64,000 nucleotides of DNA from JBCCTX01 sp965263105 (GTDB lineage Bacteria > Bacteroidota > Bacteroidia > J057): positions 2,108,001-2,172,000 of the forward strand of contig CBDHGL010000003.1 of the NCBI GenBank assembly GCA_965263105.1. Reading direction: 5' to 3'. Below the pieces are notes generated by a model. The model saw nothing but the letters and a program-made list of their open reading frames with translations. It had not been told where the DNA came from and ran no database searches. This document shows positions 16,301-25,175 of the stretch, piece by piece; the stretch's first letter is position 1; every line of letters begins with the position of its first letter. A program made the position numbers and the translations under genes.

Positions 16301-19061
16301 GATTGAAACGATCTTTTCTAGCTTTGTTGGTAGGAATATAAACGACCCCAACCCTCCCTCCGTCGATCCGTTGATTGCTACTTGTCCAAACCTAACCGGA
16401 GAGTTTTTCCAGCAGGCTACGGGAAATAACATTGTGAGCTATAATTGGGATTTTGGAGATGGATTAGGTATTAGTTTTCTGGAAAACCCAGTTTACACCT
16501 ATACACAATCAGGTAATTTTGATGTCTCTTTGACTGTAGAACATGAGGATGGCTGTATAAATCGCTTTGTTTTAGAGGATTATGTTCAGATCGGAGGACC
16601 TACAGGGGAGTTCACAGTTGATCGAGATGGGCTTTGCCTAGGAGATAGTATTACCTTGAATATTACTAGTCTCAACGCTTGTCAGATTTTTGTAGATCCT
16701 CGAGATGGAACCCTGATTCCCATAGAAAAGAATCCTTGTATTCAAGGAACAGAAGTGGAGACGGAGGTGCGTTTTGCTTATAACACCCCTGCGGACTATG
16801 TGGTGGCTGTCTTTCTTTTTGATCAGAATAATTGTCAGAATACGCTTTTTTCTGACACCCTGCGTTTGGCTGATTACCCCATAGCAGATTTCGCACGAGA
16901 TTCTTTGGGATGTGCACCTTTCTCCACTACGTTTACGGACCTTTCCACTTCTGATGATTCTACTAACTTACCCATAGTTTCCTGGGATTGGGATTTTGCT
17001 GGTTTAGATTCATCGGGTTTACAGTTTCCCAATTATACCTTTCAAGATACGGGAAGCTTTGACGTCTCGTTGATTGTAGAAGATTTGAATGGATGTGCAG
17101 ATACCATTACTAGGCCGACCTTTGTGGTTCCTCCTATCACAGCCTCCTTCATGGCAAGCGATACGTTTAACTGCTCGCCATTAGATGTACAATTCACAGA
17201 TAATAGTTTCAATGGGAATGCTGTGTCTTGGATATGGGACTTTGGGGATGGCTCTGCGCCTGACTCTGCTCAGAATCCTACGCATACCTACACCCAGAAT
17301 GGACTTTTTGATGTGCAATTGATTGTGGGAGATGACCTGGGATGTAGCGATACCCTTCTTCGTCAAGAATACATTTTCCTTAGAGGGCCTACAGCGAATC
17401 TCGCTTTAAGTCGTGATTTTGGCTGTATCCCCTCAGAGATTAGCTTTTTTGGGGAAGAAACGGTCTCTGATACGACTATTACAAATTTTTCCTGGTGTGT
17501 TACTACCCTGAGTAACGGCTTTACCCTATGCAGGGATACAGACGGGCTAGACAGTCTCACGCAAGAATATACGGTTGCGGATGATTATGAGGTAGAATTG
17601 ATTGTTACAGATGCAATAGGTTGCACGGATACATCCGAGACTTTGACTTTTTCCGTTGTAGATCTCCCCAAGCCTGAACCCATTGATATACGAACGGTAA
17701 CAGTCTTGGACGACTTTAATACAGTCCTGAGCTTTGAGCCCTATCCAGGGAACGATTTTGTCGATTACGCCTTGTATCGTTTTGATGGGAATACGCCTAT
17801 CTTATTGGGGAATGTAACTGAGCAGTTCAATACCACTTTCCTCGATTCCTTACCTGGGGTTGATACCCGAGAAAATATCTACTGCTATAAGGTTTTGGTT
17901 CAGAACATTTGTCAGGAGTATTCACCCATTGATGAAACTGAAGAGCATTGTACGGTAGAATTGGCTACGGACTCTGGATTGGATCAAATTACCCTCACCT
18001 GGAACCCTTACATTGGTTGGGATGTGGGAACTTACCGTATATATCGAGCAGAATCTTATGAGCTATCTACTTTGACCTTAGTTGCTGAAGTCCCAGGAGA
18101 TCAACTGGTATTTGTAGATACGGCTACCTTCTGTCGAGAGGACATTACCTACAGAGTTGCTGCTATTGACACTTCAGGAGGCAACCAAATTTCCTTTAGT
18201 GATATTAGCACTTCTGCTCCCCTGCATGAAGGGCCAACAGAAGGATTCCCTGTTAGTTATGTTAGTGTATTAGCCGATGAAGCTATCGAAATCGGCTGGC
18301 AGCCGTATACAGGATATAAACCCGCTGAGTATTTCTTAGAACGTTCTAATAGCGGAAATATCTGGGATTCAATTGCTACTCTGGCTCCAGATATAACCCA
18401 ATTTGTCGATACTGCTGTAGATACACGTGACTTTTCCTATTTTTATCGTATTTCAGTTTTGGATAGCTGTGGAGACCGGACGCCGCTTGGTCTGATAGGG
18501 AAGTCCATTCTCTTAGATATAAGTGAGGCATTTAATAGCAATGATCCCTTCCTGGAATGGACGCAATATATAGACTGGGCATCAGGAGTATCCAGCTATG
18601 AACTCGAAGTATTCAATGACCTTTCCGGCCAATTTGAATTGGTAGATGTTATTGCACCTGGAGCTTCCTCTTATCAGGATCGTAGAACTTCTTTGGATCA
18701 AACGGCCTTCTGTTATCGTATCAGAGCAATTGAGTCTGGGGGAATTGGGGCTGAAGCCCTTTCTAACGAAGTTTGCTTGGAGTTTTCTCCACAGGTTTTC
18801 TCTCCCAATGCCTTCTCGCCTAACGATGATGGGAACAATGATGAGTTTAAGGTAATCGTTCCTTTCTTGGCCAATGCGGAACTCACGATATATGACCGTT
18901 GGGGAGAATTGCTTTTTAGAACATTGGACTTGGACAGGGGTTGGGATGGTACTTTTAATGGAGTATCCGTGCAGGAAGGTGTCTATGTATATGTAATCCG
19001 CGGTACGGGAATGGATCAGAAGCCTTTCCGCAGATCTGGAACTATAACCCTTATTCGATAA
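13392..19061 (+). CDS. Giant PKD-repeat surface protein with type B T9SS sorting domain
   Basis: 1889 residues from the ATG at 13392, chosen because it starts a clean signal peptide (MQIKSRDFFRFILLFGCLT, cut near VVAQ). Earlier in-frame starts exist (GTG 13320, ATG 13353, ATG 13374). About fourteen PKD or PKD-like units fill residues 30-1430, many with the WDFGDG core followed by NP.H.Y and a cysteine near each unit start. Three fibronectin III-like units follow (about 1440-1790). The last 85 residues form the gliding-motility-associated C-terminal domain (SPNAFSPNDDGNNDEF, IYDRWGELLF, GWDG, G.Y.Y). It is predicted to be secreted by T9SS and to be an adhesin or a gliding-related surface protein. 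No catalytic domain is recognised. Confidence 0.88.
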   Translation: MQIKSRDFFRFILLFGCLTISLVVVAQPPNPAFDADVKEGCEGTSLFVQFSDLSSGNPTAWLWDFGDGTATSNLRNPVHSYTDEGRYAVTLTATNGDGSQTVTVNDFIVIHPTPVIDFQQDQTEGCVPLDVNFQFNLTANSTPITDYQWVFTNGDFADTDDPTIQFSQGGSVGLVLTVEDALGCRNAQSFDDVVTLFSPAPEPIFTADQVGSCQAPLQVNFQNQTDDPGQNMTYIWQFSGASPASHSGPNPPTVSYNASGSYDVSLRVITPDGCIRDTTLSSFIGIGDVDADFDVGQTVSCANDSIRFTNTSVGGLNSVSWDFGDGATSTETNPVHIYSEPGNYTVRMSASNPEGCGDDIEKTVRVVAGPTVDFAIDTPAVCEAPVPINFTNLSTNANTFLWEFGDGTTSNEAAPVHVYANTGVYTICLTATNGSGCSVRMCQDLEVITGRPIANFLADDQDGCAPHLVTLLDISTVFRDSIISWQWTINGAGFVDEVFTDETPEVEFTQTGVYGIELIVQDEKGCRDTVERQSVGRIGTPPGAFDFEVDNNNPCVNEGIMFTSLLDPNEDTTGYRFYWDFEYEPGSFERMATQANPGHAYSNPDSFSVALVIDNMGCAPDTIVKMNYINVSPPAAMFGADQDLVCELPATVNVQDQSEGPVDRWEWSLDGTVVSTDQNPPPLSITDRGIHEIKLIVANDSTGCVDSTFFDLNAGTVSPDFTTADLMGCKPYTASFQNLSQDAVAYRWDFGVPGTPASNEENPVFTFQENGEYFVTLTATDEFGCTDSITQGEIRVLGPNVDFVADPLGGCPPTTVNFQDNSSGIGLGSVNENQYFWNFGDPGSGALNFSTLQNPVHEFVDVGAYDISLRVTDPQGCADSLLIPAYINITRPVIEFAVSDSSSCAGNLLDFTNLTTATNPNFLWDFGDGTTSTLENPSHAYKDAGLYTVKLYVTDENSCLDSLIKVDFIEIETIFSSFVGRNINDPNPPSVDPLIATCPNLTGEFFQQATGNNIVSYNWDFGDGLGISFLENPVYTYTQSGNFDVSLTVEHEDGCINRFVLEDYVQIGGPTGEFTVDRDGLCLGDSITLNITSLNACQIFVDPRDGTLIPIEKNPCIQGTEVETEVRFAYNTPADYVVAVFLFDQNNCQNTLFSDTLRLADYPIADFARDSLGCAPFSTTFTDLSTSDDSTNLPIVSWDWDFAGLDSSGLQFPNYTFQDTGSFDVSLIVEDLNGCADTITRPTFVVPPITASFMASDTFNCSPLDVQFTDNSFNGNAVSWIWDFGDGSAPDSAQNPTHTYTQNGLFDVQLIVGDDLGCSDTLLRQEYIFLRGPTANLALSRDFGCIPSEISFFGEETVSDTTITNFSWCVTTLSNGFTLCRDTDGLDSLTQEYTVADDYEVELIVTDAIGCTDTSETLTFSVVDLPKPEPIDIRTVTVLDDFNTVLSFEPYPGNDFVDYALYRFDGNTPILLGNVTEQFNTTFLDSLPGVDTRENIYCYKVLVQNICQEYSPIDETEEHCTVELATDSGLDQITLTWNPYIGWDVGTYRIYRAESYELSTLTLVAEVPGDQLVFVDTATFCREDITYRVAAIDTSGGNQISFSDISTSAPLHEGPTEGFPVSYVSVLADEAIEIGWQPYTGYKPAEYFLERSNSGNIWDSIATLAPDITQFVDTAVDTRDFSYFYRISVLDSCGDRTPLGLIGKSILLDISEAFNSNDPFLEWTQYIDWASGVSSYELEVFNDLSGQFELVDVIAPGASSYQDRRTSLDQTAFCYRIRAIESGGIGAEALSNEVCLEFSPQVFSPNAFSPNDDGNNDEFKVIVPFLANAELTIYDRWGELLFRTLDLDRGWDGTFNGVSVQEGVYVYVIRGTGMDQKPFRRSGTITLIR

Positions 19062-19073
19062 AAGAGAAAAAGT

Positions 19074-19106
19074 TTTGGGCACATTCGAGAAAATTCTTTA
19101 ATTTCG
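19074..19106 (+). promoter_or_regulatory. Probable promoter of tRNA-His
   Basis: TTTG at 19074-19077, a 21-nt spacer, then TAATTTCG at 19099-19106, close to the Bacteroidota consensus TTTG-N19-TAnnTTTG. The expected start would fall about 10 nt before the tRNA. It lies just after the stop codon of the PKD gene. Confidence 0.4.
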
Positions 19107-19121
19107 CCCTACTTTTTTCAT

Positions 19122-19196
19122 GGTGACTATAGCTCAGTTGGTTAGAGCACCAGATTGTGGTTCTGGGGGCCGTGGGTTCAAATCCCATTAGTCACC
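19122..19196 (+). tRNA. tRNA-His (anticodon GTG)
   Basis: Cloverleaf visible by eye: acceptor GTGACTA/TAGTCAC, D-arm with AGCTCAGTTGGTTAGAGC, anticodon stem CCAGA/TCTGG with loop TTGTGGT (anticodon GTG), and T-arm GTGGG-TTCAAAT-CCCAT. An extra G at -1 opposite C73 is the histidine identity element. CCA is not encoded. Confidence 0.96.
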
Positions 19197-19206
19197 CTAA
19201 AAATAG

Positions 19207-19241
19207 AAAAAGGCCGCTTCAATTGTTGAAGTGGCCTTTTT
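19207..19241 (+). terminator. Rho-independent terminator after tRNA-His
   Basis: AAAAAGGCC-G-CTTCAA, a 3-nt loop, then TTGAAG-T-GGCCTTTTT: a long stem with one internal G/T pair and A/T flanks on both sides. It can work in both directions and therefore also closes the convergent Uma2 gene (stop at 19264). Confidence 0.9.
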
Positions 19242-19263
19242 CCAATTTTAGGGCGGAGACAAT

Positions 19264-19965
19264 CTACACATCGTCTCCTAATTCGCGCAGGCGCTTTTTG
19301 AGGGCTTCTATTTCGCTTTGCAGAGAAGTATTTTCACTCTGTAGAGATGTATTCTTGTTCTGTAAATTTAGGTTTAGTTCATTTAATTCTTCCGCTGTTT
19401 TGAAATCCTCTCCATTAGGGAATTGAGCTTTTAGTTCTCCATTAATGATTGAAATTTTCATATCAACTATGGAACTCATCCAAGTATTTTCGCCTTCAGA
19501 TACCTTATGCAAAATATCATTTTCTAAGCGTTCATATGCTTGGAAAGAATGTGCATCTGGGTCTAAAATAAGGTATTCGGAAACGCCATATTCTTGATAA
19601 AATTGGAGCTTTTTTTGCATCTCCTGACCTGTATTAGAAGGCGACATGACTTCACATACAAAATGTGGGGGCATATTTTCCTCCAGCCATTGTTTATAGG
19701 AACTTCGGTGGTGGCTGGGTCTACCCAGGGTAACCATGATATCTGGGGCAATAACCGTTCTAGGATCACCCATCACTGGATACCAAAAGTGGTCTGCTGC
19801 GATAAAGGCTAGCTTGTCTCGAAGGAGAATTTTGAGGTTATCATAGAGCATGATAATCCAAAGCGCTTGCAAGGTATTATCGGCCATGGGCTTTCCATCT
19901 GATTCTGGATAGTGGATAAAGGGATCCAGTTCTCTAAGTATTTCTTCTCTGGTAGGCATAGGCAT
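19264..19965 (-). CDS. Uma2-family (DUF820) putative endonuclease with C-terminal coiled coil
   Basis: 233 residues. The PD-(D/E)xK-type nuclease core is seen as APDIMV (Asp75), CEVMSPSN (Glu105) and the downstream Lys119-Tyr123 segment of KKLQFYQEYGVSEYLILDP, all typical of Uma2 proteins. The last 45 residues form a Leu/Asn/Ser-rich heptad region with the repeated unit LQSENTSLQSE, probably a coiled coil for oligomerisation. The biological role of this expanded family is not known. The gene sits between tRNA-His and the DUF389 gene and is separated from the tRNA by a bidirectional terminator. Confidence 0.85.
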   Translation of the reverse strand: MPMPTREEILRELDPFIHYPESDGKPMADNTLQALWIIMLYDNLKILLRDKLAFIAADHFWYPVMGDPRTVIAPDIMVTLGRPSHHRSSYKQWLEENMPPHFVCEVMSPSNTGQEMQKKLQFYQEYGVSEYLILDPDAHSFQAYERLENDILHKVSEGENTWMSSIVDMKISIINGELKAQFPNGEDFKTAEELNELNLNLQNKNTSLQSENTSLQSEIEALKKRLRELGDDV

Positions 19966-20004
19966 ACTGGATTAAGCGCTAATATATAAAAATAGTATTA
20001 AAAA

Positions 20005-21366
20005 TCAATCTATTCTGACAATTTTTAGGGTATCGAGTTGAAATCTAGTCATAAATAACTCTTCTAGTTTATTTCTACGATAAATATGGGTTCGGCGGCT
20101 AATATTTTGTCCCCAATTTATCATAAGAATGGGTAGCGTATCCTGCCTGCCTTCAAAATATAGGTCTATTCCTTGGGCTAAAACGATTTCTGATATATCA
20201 GGATACAGAATTTTAATTTCCTTTCTCAATTGATTGAACGGGAGGGTATCAGCCACAAAGGAGGCTATGGTTGCATTCAGGGAGTCAACCTCTCTTTGGC
20301 GAGCATCAATTTTTTCCTCCTGGTATTCTAAGGCCTGTAAAACTTCCAGTTTGAGCCGATCTTTCATCTGGTCTTCTGAGGGAGGAGGAATGTTTTGGGT
20401 TAGCCTTATTTGGCAATCTTCCAAGTTGTAATTTTCTAAGTCTTCATTGAGTTGAATTTGGTCCAGGCTGTCGATGTAGGTACCCGTCATATACAGCTTG
20501 AGAAATTGGGGGGAGAGAGAGTCTCCGGGAATGAGTTCAAAGTTGAGGGCAGATCGGCTGTCTGTATTTACTTTTTCTGTGATAAATCTGCGGATATTTT
20601 GCTGGGTGCGAATTTTGCCTATAACGTTGATCATGAAAAAGATGCTAGGGACAATGGTCATTAAGGCAAAGCCAATCATAATTGCCCTTACTTTATTTCT
20701 GAGTCTATTATCCACAAATTCGATGTAGGGAAACCTAAGCATGCGCACAATCAGGTAGGTAGACAGGGCGATGAAGACTGAGTTGATAAAAAAGAGATAA
20801 AAAGCTCCTCCAAAAATTTCCCAACGGCCTTTGGCTAAGCCAAATCCAGCCGTACAGAGGGGAGGCATTAAAGCGGTAGCGATGGCTACACCGGGAATGG
20901 CATTGGTCTTGTCTTTTCGCGAACCCGCAACGATGCCTGCGACCCCTCCGAAGAAGGCGATTCCCACATCCAATAGGGTAGGGCGGGTCCTAGTATCCAT
21001 CTCTGAGGTAAAGTCCCCTAATGGTGTGATAAGAAAGTACAAGGTGCTTACCAGCAGGCTGAGGGTAACAGCTAGGAGGTAGTTTTCCAAGGACTTGACC
21101 AGGGCATCTCGGTCATTGATGGCCATGGACAAGCCGACTCCTAGAATGGGAGACATTAGTGGGGAAATAAGCATGGCACCAATGATGACTGCAGGGGAAT
21201 TGGTATCCAAGCCAATCGAAGCTAGCATAGCCCCACAAGCCAAAATCCACATATTATAGCCCCGAATGGTGATGCTATTGCGGATGCTGTCAATGGTACC
21301 CCGTATATCGGTGCTGGATTTCAGGTTGACTGCTTGACGAAGGGTTTCGGAGAGGTGTTCCCACAT
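20005..21366 (-). CDS. DUF389 (TIGR00341-type) membrane protein
   Basis: 453 residues from the ATG at 21366; the frame is open to a TTG at 21423, but the Met matches the usual beginning of the family. Several hydrophobic segments lie between residues about 35 and 250 (MWILACGAMLASIGLDTNSPAVIIGAM is spread over the first two), including MLISPLMSPILGVGL and the conserved ALMPPLCTAGFGLA. A soluble C-terminal part of about 190 residues follows. The family is widespread, and transport or signalling functions have been proposed without proof. It is probably monocistronic. Confidence 0.85.
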   Translation of the reverse strand: MWEHLSETLRQAVNLKSSTDIRGTIDSIRNSITIRGYNMWILACGAMLASIGLDTNSPAVIIGAMLISPLMSPILGVGLSMAINDRDALVKSLENYLLAVTLSLLVSTLYFLITPLGDFTSEMDTRTRPTLLDVGIAFFGGVAGIVAGSRKDKTNAIPGVAIATALMPPLCTAGFGLAKGRWEIFGGAFYLFFINSVFIALSTYLIVRMLRFPYIEFVDNRLRNKVRAIMIGFALMTIVPSIFFMINVIGKIRTQQNIRRFITEKVNTDSRSALNFELIPGDSLSPQFLKLYMTGTYIDSLDQIQLNEDLENYNLEDCQIRLTQNIPPPSEDQMKDRLKLEVLQALEYQEEKIDARQREVDSLNATIASFVADTLPFNQLRKEIKILYPDISEIVLAQGIDLYFEGRQDTLPILMINWGQNISRRTHIYRRNKLEELFMTRFQLDTLKIVRID

Positions 21367-21485
21367 AAAGGTCAAAGATTTGAAAGAATTAACAATATAG
21401 CCGCTTTCAAAAGAAATAAGCAAATTACCTTCTTAGTGCCATTCGCTAAGTTTGGTAACTTTTTTAGTTGAATATCCAAAACAAA

Positions 21486-21521
21486 TAAAAAAGGAAGGTC
21501 ATTTAGGACCTTCCTTTTTTT
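21486..21521 (-). terminator. Rho-independent terminator closing the polysaccharide locus
   Basis: On the minus strand GGAAGGTC pairs with GACCTTCC (8 bp, 6-nt loop), preceded by seven A and followed by six T. It lies 22 bp after the stop of the SGNH gene, the last gene of the minus-strand block, and is upstream of the separate DUF389 gene. Confidence 0.9.
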
Positions 21522-21542
21522 AACCCCTATAAGGCAATTTTA

Positions 21543-22523
21543 TCAATCTGAATGTAAGGACTTTATTTTATGACCTAGTAGCTTGCTCCATTCCCTAACA
21601 CCTGATTTCGTCATATGAATATTATCTCTAAAGAAGGATGCTTCGTAGGAAATGGGACTCTTTGCAAAATCCCACACTTCAATTAGATCATTTTCATCTC
21701 TTATGGAATAAATGGAGTCGAGTACTTCAGGCACGTTTTGAATATGATTGATCCCCTTATAATAGCAAGGGCTAATGGCAATAATGGGTTTTACTTTTTT
21801 CTCTAAAGTTAAATTACAGGCCTTCTTTAATTTTGCTAAGGCTCTAGAGCCAATTTTAACTTTGAGTGGTTTTATCTTTTGAGTTTTATAATGCTCCTCA
21901 ACCGTTTGTCCTTCTACAATAAAGTGTCCTAGCTCTTCAAACTTAAATGTATTTCTCTTTGACTTAAAGGGATTGTGCCAATAATTTAAGGTATGCTTGT
22001 CGTACAGAAATAGGGAATAAAAGGGAATATATTTTGTTTTGAAAGTGGGCTCAAAGTCTATATCCAGAAAGGATTCATATACATATTGATTTTTCATGAA
22101 CGGGACCCATTTATGCACCTCATAGAGTTTGTCACGATCTGAAATACCCCCATGAATATCTACTACGAATATTACATATTTACTATTTTGACTATAGCTT
22201 AAATATTCTCTTATCAAACCAAAATATTGGTCAATATTTGTCCCATCTAATCCCATGTTCATCATTGTTAGGGGAACAGAGTCCTGGATTATGGAGGGAT
22301 TGACATTTCCTTCTGCGGTAGAAGAACCCCAGATACTCAATTCTACATCCAACTCCCTATTTATGACATATTTTACTTTTTCAATTGTCTTTTCGGGGTG
22401 ATTTTTTACGGAAAATTTTAAATAGCTCTCCGACAGCCATAGTATACCAATTAGAGCGACAAAGAAAAAAATCAATTGGAAAATTTGTCTTTTCAAGCTA
22501 AAACTGGAAATAGATGAAGGCAT
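21543..22523 (-). CDS. SGNH-hydrolase-like protein paired with MBOAT acyltransferase
   Basis: 326 residues from the ATG at 22523. One N-terminal membrane anchor (about 12-33) is followed by a periplasmic domain. The nucleophile block appears as IWGSSTAEGNVNP and the C-terminal catalytic pair as FRDNIHMTKSG (Asp-x-x-His). The family resembles AlgJ/AlgX and DltD-like partners, which transfer acyl groups delivered by an MBOAT protein. Its start overlaps the end of the MBOAT gene by 26 bp, so the two are coupled. Predicted role: O-acetylation (or another O-acylation) of the exported polysaccharide. Confidence 0.75.
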   Translation of the reverse strand: MPSSISSFSLKRQIFQLIFFFVALIGILWLSESYLKFSVKNHPEKTIEKVKYVINRELDVELSIWGSSTAEGNVNPSIIQDSVPLTMMNMGLDGTNIDQYFGLIREYLSYSQNSKYVIFVVDIHGGISDRDKLYEVHKWVPFMKNQYVYESFLDIDFEPTFKTKYIPFYSLFLYDKHTLNYWHNPFKSKRNTFKFEELGHFIVEGQTVEEHYKTQKIKPLKVKIGSRALAKLKKACNLTLEKKVKPIIAISPCYYKGINHIQNVPEVLDSIYSIRDENDLIEVWDFAKSPISYEASFFRDNIHMTKSGVREWSKLLGHKIKSLHSD

Positions 22524-23937
22524 TATTTTCAAAAATCCCCAACATATATATTGACCAGATTCCTATTAAGTAGAGGGGCATTTTGTAGACGAATTGGAGT
22601 TCCCTGTATCGAGGATTATTTGCGAACATAAATTCTACACTCACAAGGAATAATACCAGGGTGAGAGAGATGAATAGATCAAAAGGATAGACTGCATCCT
22701 TATTTAAGGGAATCATATTGAGGCTTAACTGCTGAAAGGAGTAATCACTTAATTCAAAAATATGACCAACTATGTAAAAAGCATCTTCCAGGCTTTGTGC
22801 ACGAAAGAAAACCCAGCCTAAACAAACCACCATGAAAGTTGCAACTCCCCTAAGCTGTAAATTCATTTTGCGTTTTTGTAAAGGATTCTTGAACAAAGAT
22901 TCTAAAATCAATACCAGTCCATGAATAGCTCCCCAAATAATGAAATTCCAACTAGCTCCATGCCACAAGCCGCTAACGATGAATACAATCATAATATTCA
23001 TTCTCCAGCGACTCTTTGAGGTTTGATTCCCCCCTAAAGGGATATATACATAATCCCGAAACCAGGTAGAAAGAGATATATGCCATCTTCTCCAAAACTC
23101 CGTTAGGCTCTTTGAGAAGTAGGGCGATCTGAAATTTTCCACCAAATCAAACCCAAATAGGGCCGCGGTTCCAATGGCAATATCCGAGTAGCCAGAAAAA
23201 TCGCAATAAATTTGAAAGGCAAAAAATAAGGTAGCCAGAACGAGTACAAAGCCTTTATATTCCTCTGGATAGGCATATACTTCATTTACAAATAAGGCCA
23301 GTCTATCTGCAATCACTACTTTTTTGACCAGTCCCCAGAGTATTTTTTCCAATCCACTAACAAAAAGGGGAGGATTAAGGCTTCGTTTAACAGAGAATTG
23401 AGGCAGTAGATGACTCGCTCTTTCTATGGGGCCTGCCACAAGTTGAGGGAAGAAACTGACAAAAGCCGAAAAGGCGATGAAATTTCTTGTTGGCTTGAGC
23501 TTTCTATTATAGATATCGATGGTGTAGCTTAGGGTTTGGAAAGTATAAAAGCTTATACCCACTGGAAGAATGATATCAAGGTGAGTAAGTTGTATAGGAA
23601 ATCCTAAAAACTGGAAAGCTACAATAGCATTGTCTAGAAAGAAATTGTAATACTTGAAAAACCCAAGTATACCTAAGTTTGTAAATAGACTAGTAGCTAG
23701 TAACAGGTTTCTATGGAAGGGTTTATCCTCATTATCCAGCTTTAGGCCAACAAAAAAATCGACCAGGGTGCTAAAGAATATTAAGAATAAAAATCTCCAG
23801 TCCCACCATCCATAAAATAGATAGCTGGCAATAAGCAAAAATATATTCTGTTGATGAATATTATTTCTTAAGCCTCCCCAATAAATGATGAAGACTATAG
23901 GAAGAAAAAAACCAAAGTCTAATGAATTAAATATCAT
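22498..23937 (-). CDS. MBOAT-family O-acyltransferase (AlgI-like)
   Basis: 479 residues with about ten to twelve hydrophobic helices. AlgI-type landmarks: YLFYGWWDWRF near the N-terminus, SFYTFQTLSYTIDIY, FFPQLVAGPI, FWRRWHISLSTWFRDYVYIPLGG, and SGLWHGASWNFIIWG containing the presumed active-site His near residue 323. It moves acyl groups across the inner membrane for polysaccharide acylation in the periplasm, with the following SGNH protein as transferase partner. Confidence 0.92.
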   Translation of the reverse strand: MIFNSLDFGFFLPIVFIIYWGGLRNNIHQQNIFLLIASYLFYGWWDWRFLFLIFFSTLVDFFVGLKLDNEDKPFHRNLLLATSLFTNLGILGFFKYYNFFLDNAIVAFQFLGFPIQLTHLDIILPVGISFYTFQTLSYTIDIYNRKLKPTRNFIAFSAFVSFFPQLVAGPIERASHLLPQFSVKRSLNPPLFVSGLEKILWGLVKKVVIADRLALFVNEVYAYPEEYKGFVLVLATLFFAFQIYCDFSGYSDIAIGTAALFGFDLVENFRSPYFSKSLTEFWRRWHISLSTWFRDYVYIPLGGNQTSKSRWRMNIMIVFIVSGLWHGASWNFIIWGAIHGLVLILESLFKNPLQKRKMNLQLRGVATFMVVCLGWVFFRAQSLEDAFYIVGHIFELSDYSFQQLSLNMIPLNKDAVYPFDLFISLTLVLFLVSVEFMFANNPRYRELQFVYKMPLYLIGIWSIYMLGIFENNAFIYFQF

Positions 23938-23963
23938 TCTCTAGGAATGATGAATGAGAAGTC

Positions 23964-25154
23964 TTAAGCTTTTTTTAGGAGGGCTAAGTAAAGGCGATTC
24001 ATATCTGCCACAAGACGCTGGTAGCTGAAGGCTTGGTTTACATGTTCATAACCCGATTGCCCCATCTTTTTCCTTAGGGCTTTATCTTCAATAAGCTTAA
24101 GCAGGTTTTTTCCGAGTTCCTCTGAATCACCCGATTCGGATAGAAGAGCACCAACATTTTCCTGAACGATATCCTCAATTCCTCCTACTCTTGTGGAGAT
24201 GATAGGTTTATTGGCTGCTTGAGCTTCAATCAAACTTACTGGTGTACCTTCATTCTTTGAGGTCAGAACGACGATATCCAGCCCTGCATTAATGGTATCT
24301 ATATCTCTTCTCCAAGAAGTGAAAACAAGGGGTTGGGAATGTTGAGCGTCATTTTCAGTTGAAAATGGGATTCCCAAAGATTGAGCATCTTGCTCGATTT
24401 CTGAACGCAGTTCCCCATCTCCAATGATGAAGGCTTTTATGGGTGTTTGTGTTCGGACCAGGGCATACTGTAGGCCCTCCAGAAATAGTCGATGGTTTTT
24501 AATTGGGACCAGTCTTCCGATAATGCCCAAGGCTACCTCTGCATCCAATAAGCCAAACTCTTTGCGGAATGTTGAGCGTTTTTTTGCAATATTTTCCTGA
24601 AACCTGGCCAGATCAAAGCCGAGTGGGACCACTTCCATTTTATCAGGTGGACATATCCTAAAAGTCTCTGTTAGTTCCTTTTTTTGGAGTTGGCTAATGG
24701 CAATTATTTTAGTGGATTTTCGGGCTAAATATCTCTCTATTTGAAGGAAAGCTTGGGTTTTGGCTGGGTGAAAATAAGAATGGAATACATGTCCATGAAA
24801 GGTGTGGAGGATGACCGGCACTTTCTCATGAGCAGCGGCTAAACGCCCCAGGGCTCCCGCCTTGGCAGCATGGGTATGTACAATATCTGGCTTATAGGTC
24901 CGGATAATTTTCCGGATTTGTTTGTAGGCCTTTCTGTCTTGACCAAGGGAAATTTCTCGTTTCATGCCTTCGATATATTGGGGGGCAAGCCCTAGATCGT
25001 TTACAATGAATTCTGAGCTGGCCTCAGAGGCATCTTTTTCACCTGAGAGAAGCAAGGTTTCAAATTCAGGCGCCTGGTACTTTGTCAAGTAGGCGGCATT
25101 GAAAGTAGGCCCCCCTAGATTCAGGCGATTGATTATGCGAAGGACTTTTGGCAC
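23964..25154 (-). CDS. Glycosyltransferase family 4
   Basis: 396 residues from a GTG. The GT-B fold shows an N-terminal glycine-rich start (RIINRLNLGGPTFNA) and the C-terminal nucleotide-sugar site EGTPVSLIE (an E-x7-E motif). HTHAAKAGALGRLAA and HTFHGHVF are typical of GT4 enzymes of capsule loci. It transfers a sugar from a nucleotide donor at the cytoplasmic membrane face; the substrate cannot be read from sequence. It lies 20 bp after the GT2 gene and 26 bp before the MBOAT gene. Confidence 0.88.
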   Translation of the reverse strand: MPKVLRIINRLNLGGPTFNAAYLTKYQAPEFETLLLSGEKDASEASSEFIVNDLGLAPQYIEGMKREISLGQDRKAYKQIRKIIRTYKPDIVHTHAAKAGALGRLAAAHEKVPVILHTFHGHVFHSYFHPAKTQAFLQIERYLARKSTKIIAISQLQKKELTETFRICPPDKMEVVPLGFDLARFQENIAKKRSTFRKEFGLLDAEVALGIIGRLVPIKNHRLFLEGLQYALVRTQTPIKAFIIGDGELRSEIEQDAQSLGIPFSTENDAQHSQPLVFTSWRRDIDTINAGLDIVVLTSKNEGTPVSLIEAQAANKPIISTRVGGIEDIVQENVGALLSESGDSEELGKNLLKLIEDKALRKKMGQSGYEHVNQAFSYQRLVADMNRLYLALLKKA

Positions 25155-25175
25155 GTTATAATTGATAATTGAAAT

